Part shown: positions 7,597-13,003 of the stretch, piece after piece | Position numbering within the stretch: position 1 is the stretch's first letter | How the letters are laid out: every line of letters begins with the position of its first letter | From: an uncultured Novosphingobium sp. | Lineage (GTDB): Bacteria; Pseudomonadota; Alphaproteobacteria; Sphingomonadales; Sphingomonadaceae | DNA: 13,003 nt | Assembly: GCA_937897535.1 (NCBI GenBank) | Contig: CALCQB010000246.1 | Location: forward strand, 1-13,003 | Direction of reading: 5' to 3' | Notes under the pieces: model-generated | What the model was told of the DNA's origin: nothing | Seen by the model: only the letters and a program-made list of their open reading frames with translations | The model's database searches: none | Program-made: the position numbers and the translations under genes

Positions 7597-10211
7597 TTGC
7601 GCAGTCGTTCGATCGCCTGAGCGAGCGCGACGTAAAGCTTACCCATATCTGACGAGAGCAGGGTAACCCCCAGCGCGTGACCATCGCGGGTCGACAGCAG
7701 CTGCCGCAACATTGCTTCGAAATCGTGGATGTAGTGGCTGACGTGATCGCTGAAGGCGCGGTCGTCTTCGTAGAGCTGGGCAATCGCCTTGACTTCACCG
7801 GCTTCGAGCAGCCGGACCGCGCGGCGGGTAAAGATGCCGCGATCGCCTTTCAAATAGGCCGACCAGGCGGTATCGGTAACTTCGCTGTCGATCGCCCGGG
7901 CGATGTCGATCGCGTTCGAATTGAGGCTTTCGGTGATCAAAGCGACCCGGCGGGCGAAATCGTTATCGACCTGTTCCTCGGCCCGGGCCCGGGCATGAGC
8001 GACGCGCTGTTCAAGATGGCCGGTCAGTTCACTAACCTTGGCCAGTTGATCGCGCAGCTGGATCGCGGCATCGCGGCTGACCCCGGCGGCCTTGGCGGCG
8101 GCCTGTTCCAGCTGCCCGGCAACTTCATCGGCTCTGGTCCGCATCGCCCGGTCGATCGCGGCGGTGCTTTCATTGCCGATCCGGGCCGCGAGTTCAGAGA
8201 CCGCCCCGGCGCTCATTGTGCCGATTCCGGCGACGGCGGCCCGGGCCGACTGGTCGAGCTCATCGATCGATCGTTTGAGTTCGGCCTGGGCGTGCTCGGC
8301 CAGTCCCAGGCTTTCGCTGCGGACCTGCTCGAGCGACGAGGCCAGCGCCTGGAGCGTTTCAGCCTGCCGCGTACCGCCGATCTGAACATCGGCCGACAGC
8401 GCCTCGATCCGGCGCAGGGCCAGGTCGAGCCCTTCGGTCCCCTGGGCGATATGGCCAGAAACGCGTGCGCCGCTCTCCTCGGCCTCGCTCAGGCCGACCT
8501 TGAGTGCCTCGACGCGGTTCTCGATTCCGGTCAGCCGGGCTTCGCTCACCCCCATCGCCTGGGGCAGATCCTTGGTCGAATGCTGGACGCTGGCCTGGAT
8601 CAGTTCGAGCAGCCGGACGCTGCTGTCGGTCAGTTCGGCCACGGCCACGTCGGTCCCGCCCAGCGCCTCTCGGCTCGCCGCCAGCTTTTCGCCCAGTGCG
8701 GCCAGGCTTTGCGCGACCTTGCCTTCGGCCTCCCCACCAAGTGCCGCCACTTCGTCAAGCTTGCGGGCGAAATGATCGAGCTGGATCGCGACGGTCTCGC
8801 TATTGGCAACCAGTTTGCGCCCGTGTTCGTCCTGCGCGGCGCGGCGCTCGGCGATCTTGCCGTCAAGCGCTTCAAGCTGGGTCGAAAGCTGGGCGATGAA
8901 AGCGCTGTGGCGTTCCTCGAACTCGCCGCGACGGCGTTCGAGCTCTTCGGCAAACAACCGGTCGCGCTCGATCATCCGACCATCGACCTCGGCAGCCTCC
9001 TTGGCCAGTTCACCTAGCCGGTTGCGCGCCGAAGACATCGCCTTTTCGTCGATCTCCGCGACCTTGGCGATCGCGCCGGAAAGGTCTTCCTCCAGCTGGA
9101 CGATCGCAATCTTCCAGGATTCGAGCGCGGTGCTCTCGCCCTCGCGGAGCGATCGCACCAGTGCGCCGCTCTCGTCGCGGATCGTAGTCAAGCGGGCCCT
9201 GAGAGACGTGAGACTCTCGCCTTCCTGGACATCGAGGATTTTGCGGGCGTCTTCCAGTTCATCGGACAGCGCGGCCGCACGGCTGCGGATCGCGGCGAGG
9301 GCCTCGACCTCTTGTGCGTCAAGCTGAGTGCGGAACTCGGCCCCGCGGTCGGCCAGCGCGGCAAAGCGCTGGTCGGCAATTTCGCCCAGCTGCTCGGTCT
9401 GACGCGTGAACTCGGCGATGGTGCCTTGAACGGTGCTTCGCAAGGCGTCGATCTGGCGCTCGCTGGCCTGGCCAAACTCGTTGAGCCGGTTGAACCCGAC
9501 GATCAGATCCTCAACTTGGGCATGGGCGGTGCGGCCGGCCGTACCGATGTTGTTGGTGACGTCCTTGGCCGAACTGGCGATCACCGGCAGGTGGCCGCGC
9601 AGCGATTCCATATTCTCAAGCGCGGCGGCGCTGACGGTCTGGATCGATTCGAGCCGCGTGCCGTTATCCTCGATCAGCGAGGCGAGCTTGCCGGCGTGTT
9701 CGGACAGCCGTTCTGCCGCAACCCGGCCCAGCGATTCGATGTCGCGCGATTGCGAGGCGATGAACTCACGGGCAAGGCTCAGCTCGCGGTTGACCGTGAT
9801 CAGCCGGGTTTCGAGCCGTTGGGATTCAGTGTTGAGCATTTGCGCCGTCTCGCCAAACCGCTTGGCCTCGCGCCGGCTGTTGCGCATCGCGATCAGCCAG
9901 ACCATCGCGATCAGCAGCGGCGGCACGGCCCAATCGCGGATCCAGCCGGTCCATCGCGCCAGATCGGCCCCGGTCTGCATCGCCGCCAGATTTGCAAACA
10001 CGAACAACCCGGTCCAACCCGCCAGCAGCAGCACCGTAACGGCCAGCGCGGCGATGATCGGCCAAGGCCGCTCTGCGCGCTGCGGTGCTTCTTCCCACCA
10101 GTCGTCCGCAGCCTCGGCAGCGACTTCGGCCGGGGCTTCGAAAGCCTCAGGGGATGGCGAGCTGTGAGGCTCACCAGCGTCGATCGCAACAATGCGCGTA
10201 CCACGGGTCAT
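7593..10211 (-). CDS. Large coiled-coil membrane protein, TipN-like polarity factor candidate
   Basis: An 872-residue protein. Residues 1-48 are hydrophilic and acidic (DDWWEE). Two hydrophobic helices follow at about 50-72 and 93-109, then the basic stop RNSRREAKR. From about 120 to 750 it is almost continuous charged, Ala/Leu/Glu/Gln-rich coiled coil with few prolines. Residues 752-872 form a compact region with TDTAWSAYLKGDRGIFTRRA and a hydrophobic, helix-rich end. No Walker A motif is seen, so the 'ATPase' or SMC label such proteins sometimes carry is not supported. Two N-terminal membrane helices, a giant cytoplasmic coiled coil and a length near 880 match the layout of Caulobacter TipN, the new-pole landmark. 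The aromatic-acidic-xFTRR motif resembles the end of other long alphaproteobacterial coiled-coil proteins I remember. The TipN link is architectural inference. The ATG at 10211 is the only Met before residue 78, and no Shine-Dalgarno precedes it. It is divergent from the Hpt-like gene and convergent with DUF1467. Confidence 0.85.
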   Translation of the reverse strand: MTRGTRIVAIDAGEPHSSPSPEAFEAPAEVAAEAADDWWEEAPQRAERPWPIIAALAVTVLLLAGWTGLFVFANLAAMQTGADLARWTGWIRDWAVPPLLIAMVWLIAMRNSRREAKRFGETAQMLNTESQRLETRLITVNRELSLAREFIASQSRDIESLGRVAAERLSEHAGKLASLIEDNGTRLESIQTVSAAALENMESLRGHLPVIASSAKDVTNNIGTAGRTAHAQVEDLIVGFNRLNEFGQASERQIDALRSTVQGTIAEFTRQTEQLGEIADQRFAALADRGAEFRTQLDAQEVEALAAIRSRAAALSDELEDARKILDVQEGESLTSLRARLTTIRDESGALVRSLREGESTALESWKIAIVQLEEDLSGAIAKVAEIDEKAMSSARNRLGELAKEAAEVDGRMIERDRLFAEELERRRGEFEERHSAFIAQLSTQLEALDGKIAERRAAQDEHGRKLVANSETVAIQLDHFARKLDEVAALGGEAEGKVAQSLAALGEKLAASREALGGTDVAVAELTDSSVRLLELIQASVQHSTKDLPQAMGVSEARLTGIENRVEALKVGLSEAEESGARVSGHIAQGTEGLDLALRRIEALSADVQIGGTRQAETLQALASSLEQVRSESLGLAEHAQAELKRSIDELDQSARAAVAGIGTMSAGAVSELAARIGNESTAAIDRAMRTRADEVAGQLEQAAAKAAGVSRDAAIQLRDQLAKVSELTGHLEQRVAHARARAEEQVDNDFARRVALITESLNSNAIDIARAIDSEVTDTAWSAYLKGDRGIFTRRAVRLLEAGEVKAIAQLYEDDRAFSDHVSHYIHDFEAMLRQLLSTRDGHALGVTLLSSDMGKLYVALAQAIERLRN

Positions 10212-10281
10212 GAAAAGTCGTTTACCATGTTCGGGCAGGGGATAAACCCCAGTTTAACCCCTTTGCTGTTAGGCCCGCGGA
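10212..10281. promoter_or_regulatory. Divergent promoter region with a CtrA-like box
   Basis: These 70 bases separate the divergent TipN-like and Hpt-like genes and must hold at least one promoter for each. TAAA at 10243-10246, seven bases, then TTAAC at 10254-10258 match the CtrA consensus TTAA-N7-TTAAC with one mismatch. The same bases hold a perfect dyad, TAAAC (10243-10247) / GTTTA (10252-10256) with CCCA between, which could be another operator. The box ends 24 bases before the Hpt-like ATG and begins 31 bases from the TipN-like ATG. Neither start has a clear Shine-Dalgarno. Confidence 0.5.
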
Positions 10282-10584
10282 ATGGCCTATGAAGCTGGAG
10301 CCCTCGATGCGACCCTCGCCGCTGCTGCGGGGGAGGATGCGCTGCTGTTTTCCGAGCTGCGCCAAGCCTTTATCGAAAGCGTCGAACGCCAGATCGATCT
10401 GCTCCAGCGGGCCCGTTGCGATGGCAACTGGCAAATGAGCGCAATGCGGCTCAAAGGCGTTGCGGCGACGTTCCATGCCGAAAAGCTGATCGCGCTCGCC
10501 GAGGAAGCGCTTGATGGCGCCCCCGGCGATCCCTCGGTGCTGCGCCGGATGCGGAATTTTCTGACCGACTTCGCAGCCGCTTAG
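10282..10584 (+). CDS. Hpt-like four-helix protein lacking the phospho-acceptor histidine
   Basis: A 100-residue, all-helical soluble protein. Residues 54-76 read AMRLKGVAATFHAEKLIALAEEA, which lines up with the histidine phosphotransfer helix A-H-T-L-K-G-S-A-x-x-x-G-A-x-x-L. The position of the phosphorylated His is Met 55, while L57, K58, G59 and the Leu/Ala/Glu pattern after it are kept. True Hpt proteins shuttle phosphate between response regulators; this one could not do so at that residue. It could act as a docking or inhibitory pseudo-Hpt, or be an unrelated helical bundle. The ATG at 10282 has only a weak GCGGA in front, close to the start. It lies divergent from the TipN-like gene and 18 bases before the next + gene, which suggests an operon. 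Confidence 0.75.
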   Translation: MAYEAGALDATLAAAAGEDALLFSELRQAFIESVERQIDLLQRARCDGNWQMSAMRLKGVAATFHAEKLIALAEEALDGAPGDPSVLRRMRNFLTDFAAA

Positions 10585-10602
10585 CCGTCGCTGTCGCCTC
10601 CC

Positions 10603-11886
10603 ATGCGGGGCATGGCTTGGCACCCCCGCAATAGTCCTCTAGAAACCGCGCTTTCCCAAAATGCGCGGAGAAAGACGCTGCGGGTCGCCGTTCTGACAAT
10701 GCTGGAACTTGCCGCGCCGGATCGACCGATGCCGCGCGCGTTCCTGCGCATCGGCGGGTTGACCGTGGCGCGGCAGCAGGTGGCGCTGGCGCTCGAACTC
10801 AAGTGCGAGCGAGTAGTGTGCATTGCCCATGGCCTGGCCCCGCAACTGATCGAAATTCAGCATCTGGTCGAAGCTGCCGGGGCGCAGTTTCATCTGGTTT
10901 CGCACGCCCGGGCGCTTTCCGGGCTGGTCAGCGTGGTCGATGAGATCGTGGTGCTGGCGGACGGGCTGTTCGCCTCGACCCTGCAAGCCGCGGCGTTGCT
11001 GGAAGAGGGGCAGGCGGTGCTGGTCCAGCCAATCGACCAGGGGCTTGCCGCTGGATTTGAGCGGATCGACCTCAACCATGCCGCCGCCGGGGCGATGCGG
11101 CTGCCGGGGCGACTGGTTGAGCGAATGGCGGAGTTGCCGGCCGATTGCGACGCCGCTTCGGCCTTGCTGCGGATTGCGCTGCAGGCAGGGATCCGTCAGC
11201 GCGCAATCCCGGCACCGGGTCAGGACGGTCTGTTCTGGAACCTGGTGCGCAGCGAAGACGAGGCGCACGCGGTTGAGCCGCAATGGGTCCGTCGGCGGAC
11301 CAGCAGCGACGGATTCTTGAGCCTCTCGGGCGCTGTCGCGCTGTTTTCCGTGCGGAGCTTCGGCCCAGCCTTGCTCCATGCCGGAAGCGGTGCCTCGGCG
11401 CTGGCGATCGCAGCGGCGGTGCTGGCCTTGCTGGCGGTCGGTTCGGGGTGGTTCGGATTGATCGCGCTGGGATTGGGGTTCGCGGCGCTCGGGTGGATTC
11501 TGCGGGATTCGGCGGTGATGCTGTCGCGGATCGAAACCGACTCAACATCTGCCCATAAAAAATTGGATAGCAAGCATCTTTTTGGTTGGCTGCTCGATGC
11601 AATCATCGTTCTGCTGGCGGCCTGGGGGGCCGAGCTGCATGCCGGACAGCATTTCGCCGACAAGCTGTTTCCGCCGTTCATGCTGGTCGCGCTCTTGCGG
11701 ATCCTGCCGCGGCTCGTTGCGCCGCGCTGGGCGGCGTGGTTCGCTGACCGCAGCGTTCTTGCGCTGGTGATCGCGGCGGCGATGATCGCCGGTGTCGGCA
11801 GTGCCGCTATCCACGTCCTGGCCGCGTTGGCTGCGTTGGCCGGAGTCCTTCTGCCGCTAGGGCAATCTCGGCTAACGCGAGCTTAA
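10603..11886 (+). CDS. Membrane protein with nucleotidyltransferase-like N-terminal domain, unknown function
   Basis: 427 residues in two parts. The soluble part is about 25-235: a strand RVAVLTMLE, a loop with PMPRAFLRIGG, a helix and strand CERVVCIAHG, then EIVVLADGLFA. That order recalls the Rossmann-like GT-A core of sugar-phosphate nucleotidyltransferases (strand, P-loop-like segment, helix, strand, 'GD'-type strand). The usual GxGxR signature is absent, so catalysis is doubtful. The C-terminal part, about 240-421, has roughly five to six hydrophobic helices with a basic loop RILPRLVAPRW. I see no CDP-alcohol phosphatidyltransferase motif. The start is uncertain: ATG 10603 has no Shine-Dalgarno, ATG 10612 has GGGG close before it, and ATG 10699 would remove the first strand. 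The gene sits 18 bases after the Hpt-like gene, and its stop overlaps the next CtrA-like box. I do not recognise the family by name. Confidence 0.75.
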   Translation: MRGMAWHPRNSPLETALSQNARRKTLRVAVLTMLELAAPDRPMPRAFLRIGGLTVARQQVALALELKCERVVCIAHGLAPQLIEIQHLVEAAGAQFHLVSHARALSGLVSVVDEIVVLADGLFASTLQAAALLEEGQAVLVQPIDQGLAAGFERIDLNHAAAGAMRLPGRLVERMAELPADCDAASALLRIALQAGIRQRAIPAPGQDGLFWNLVRSEDEAHAVEPQWVRRRTSSDGFLSLSGAVALFSVRSFGPALLHAGSGASALAIAAAVLALLAVGSGWFGLIALGLGFAALGWILRDSAVMLSRIETDSTSAHKKLDSKHLFGWLLDAIIVLLAAWGAELHAGQHFADKLFPPFMLVALLRILPRLVAPRWAAWFADRSVLALVIAAAMIAGVGSAAIHVLAALAALAGVLLPLGQSRLTRA

Positions 11887-11888
11887 CC
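11872..11888 (+). promoter_or_regulatory. CtrA-like binding site upstream of the 316-residue gene
   Basis: CTAA (11872-11875), seven bases, then TTAACC (11883-11888) match TTAA-N7-TTAA with one mismatch, and the second half extends to TTAACCAA. It overlaps the stop codon of the preceding gene and ends about 22 bases before the next ATG. Spacing to the start is nearly the same as for the box before the Hpt-like gene. CtrA binding is inferred from the consensus only. Confidence 0.45.
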
Positions 11889-11909
11889 AAACCGGGCTAT
11901 GACGCGGGC

Positions 11910-12860
11910 ATGACCGAGACAATTGCCCAGGCTGTATCCGCTCCGGTAGAGGCGGTGCTGCGCGACGAACTGGCCCACGGCGATGCCATGATCGGGACGA
12001 TCGCCCCGATCTTGCGCCACCTGCTCAACAACGACGAACATTCGGTGTTCGGCGACGACATCATCGCAGCCATGCGCGGCATGATGGCCGATGTCGCCGC
12101 CCAGTTGCTCGATGCCTTGAACAAAGGTTCCGGCGAGCACGACCCGGCGCAGATCGCGGCCCTGGTCGAACACTTTGCCACGCATCCGGGCTTTCTGGGC
12201 CATGTTCATGCGCTGGCGCTCGAATCGCATCTGGCGAGGCGCCTGCAAGCCCGTCTCGCGCTCGACCCGGTGCTGTCGCCGCTGTTGCAGGCCTTGATTG
12301 CGTCGAGCGAAGCCCACATCGCCGGCTCCGCGATGGCGCTGCTCGCCGCGCAAGCCCGGTTCGTCCAGCATCAGCGCCGGATGCAGCTGCCGCTGAGCGA
12401 ATTGCCGGGAGACCTGCTTCACGCGGCATTGATCGCGCTCCGTGGTCAGGCTGGTGACGATCCCGACCAGCTTGCTTCCGCCACCGCGGCCGAGCACAGC
12501 ATCCGCAGCGCTTTCGATGAAAGCCGCAGCCGCCTCGGGCTGATTGCCCGGATCGTTACCGGCATGGGTGGCGGGGCGACAGTGGCCTTGTCGGTCACCC
12601 ACGCCGGGGTCGCGATTTTCCTGTCGGCCTTGGGAATCGCGTCGGGGCAGGACCGCGACATGGCGGTTCTGGCCACCAACGAATCGCAAGTCGCGCGCCT
12701 CGCTCTCGCCTTGCGCGCGGCGGGGCTGAAGCCGCAGACGATCGAGGAACAGTTCGAAGCGATGCATCCAGCGGTCACCCTCCCGGCCAATTTCGAGCTG
12801 CTGGGCGCCGATCATGCCGCTGCATTGCTGGCGCGCTCCGCCCCCTATCCGGGCGGCTGA
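11910..12860 (+). CDS. Helical protein of unknown function, possibly DUF2336-like
   Basis: A 316-residue, mostly alpha-helical, apparently soluble protein with no signal peptide. The most family-like stretch is residues 140-177, with SAMALLAAQARF, then QHQRRMQLPLSELP and DLLHAALIALR, followed by the helical segment LGLIARIVTGMGGG (from about residue 209) and a small hydrophobic patch near 224-244. The alternating helices and the Leu/Ala repeats recall alphaproteobacterial DUF2336 proteins, which are often near PAS and two-component genes, but I could not confirm this. The ATG at 11910 has no Shine-Dalgarno (GCGGGC before it), and a CtrA-like box lies just upstream, so it may start its own transcript. 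It is 23 bases after the preceding stop and 7 bases before the next gene, which may be a sensor kinase. No enzymatic motif is visible. Confidence 0.8.
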   Translation: MTETIAQAVSAPVEAVLRDELAHGDAMIGTIAPILRHLLNNDEHSVFGDDIIAAMRGMMADVAAQLLDALNKGSGEHDPAQIAALVEHFATHPGFLGHVHALALESHLARRLQARLALDPVLSPLLQALIASSEAHIAGSAMALLAAQARFVQHQRRMQLPLSELPGDLLHAALIALRGQAGDDPDQLASATAAEHSIRSAFDESRSRLGLIARIVTGMGGGATVALSVTHAGVAIFLSALGIASGQDRDMAVLATNESQVARLALALRAAGLKPQTIEEQFEAMHPAVTLPANFELLGADHAAALLARSAPYPGG

Positions 12861-12867
12861 GCGCGGA

Positions 12868-13003
12868 ATGAACGAAGTTCCCGCAAGCCTGGCGCAAGGA
12901 CGCAGCGATGACGAAGGCCGCCTGGTCTCCGCCAGCGAGCCTCTGGCCGGCCTGCAGCACGATTGCGGGGGCGATATCCCCGGCGCCATCGCCATTCCGG
13001 CGC
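12868..13003 (+). CDS. N-terminal fragment, possible PAS-domain sensor protein (cut by window end)
   Basis: The frame is open from the ATG at 12868 to the window end (45 codons). It starts seven bases after the previous stop, which argues for co-transcription. The segment GRLVSASEPLAGLQHDCGGD IPGAIAIPA (broken here for length) resembles the first strand and helix of PAS domains at the start of sphingomonad sensor histidine kinases I remember, with a polar 'what was I' strand followed by a Gly/Pro turn. With only 45 residues and no kinase motif in view, this is tentative. Only weak GGA precedes the start. Confidence 0.5.
   Translation, partial: MNEVPASLAQGRSDDEGRLVSASEPLAGLQHDCGGDIPGAIAIPA

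Noticed and set aside
7677..9017. 446-codon plus-strand frame inside the large coiled-coil gene
   Set aside because: The minus strand gives a single 872-residue protein with membrane helices and coiled coil. The plus product is Gly/Asp/Arg-rich without a fold pattern.
7593..10211. Chemoreceptor (MCP) or SMC-type ATPase identity for the coiled-coil protein
   Set aside because: No conserved MCP hairpin tip (EIxxIVxxIxxIAxQTNLLALN) and no Walker A/B motif is visible, and the C-terminal domain fits neither.
11311..11886. CDP-alcohol phosphatidyltransferase in the membrane half of the 427-residue protein
   Set aside because: The required DGxxAR...GxxxDxxxD motif is absent.
1..13003. CRISPR array, tRNA/rRNA genes, insertion sequences, phage genes
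   Set aside because: No regularly spaced direct repeats, no tRNA-like cloverleaf, no transposase or integrase motifs in any frame that I could see.

Overview
The window is a GC-rich (about two thirds G+C by eye), tightly packed alphaproteobacterial chromosome segment. The NuoL/M/N, RNase J and DUF1467 sequences, and the order nuoLMN-birA-coaX-rnj-DUF1467, look like Sphingomonadales (Sphingomonas, Novosphingobium or Erythrobacter relatives). That placement comes from recalled protein and synteny resemblance; no search was run.

Left part (1-7596, all + strand) is housekeeping. It holds the 3' part of nuoL, then nuoM and nuoN, which are the proton-pumping membrane subunits of respiratory complex I. 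A short biotin-protein ligase (birA, TTG start overlapping the nuoN stop), type III pantothenate kinase (coaX), ribonuclease J (rnj) and a small DUF1467 membrane protein follow. Starts and stops overlap or nearly touch, so nuoL to coaX read as one transcription unit. The only real gap (5564-5687) lies before rnj and holds a decayed palindromic interspersed repeat plus a small hairpin next to the rnj ribosome binding site.

Right part (7593-13003) is far less understood. A large minus-strand gene converges on DUF1467 with overlapping stop codons. It encodes an 872-residue protein with two N-terminal membrane helices, a very long coiled coil and a compact C-terminal domain, the layout of the Caulobacter polarity protein TipN. 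Divergently from it run a 100-residue Hpt-like protein whose phospho-acceptor His is Met, a 427-residue protein with a nucleotidyltransferase-like N-terminus and a membrane C-terminus, a 316-residue helical protein (DUF2336-like at best), and the start of a gene that may be a PAS sensor kinase cut by the window end.

Two near-consensus CtrA-type boxes (TTAA-N7-TTAA with one mismatch each) lie 23-24 bases before the Hpt-like gene and before the 316-residue gene. The first sits in the 70-bp divergent region shared with the TipN-like gene, and none of these three starts has a good Shine-Dalgarno. My main hypothesis is that the right part is a CtrA-linked cell-polarity/cell-cycle signalling cluster. 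No CRISPR array, tRNA, rRNA, insertion sequence or phage gene is visible.
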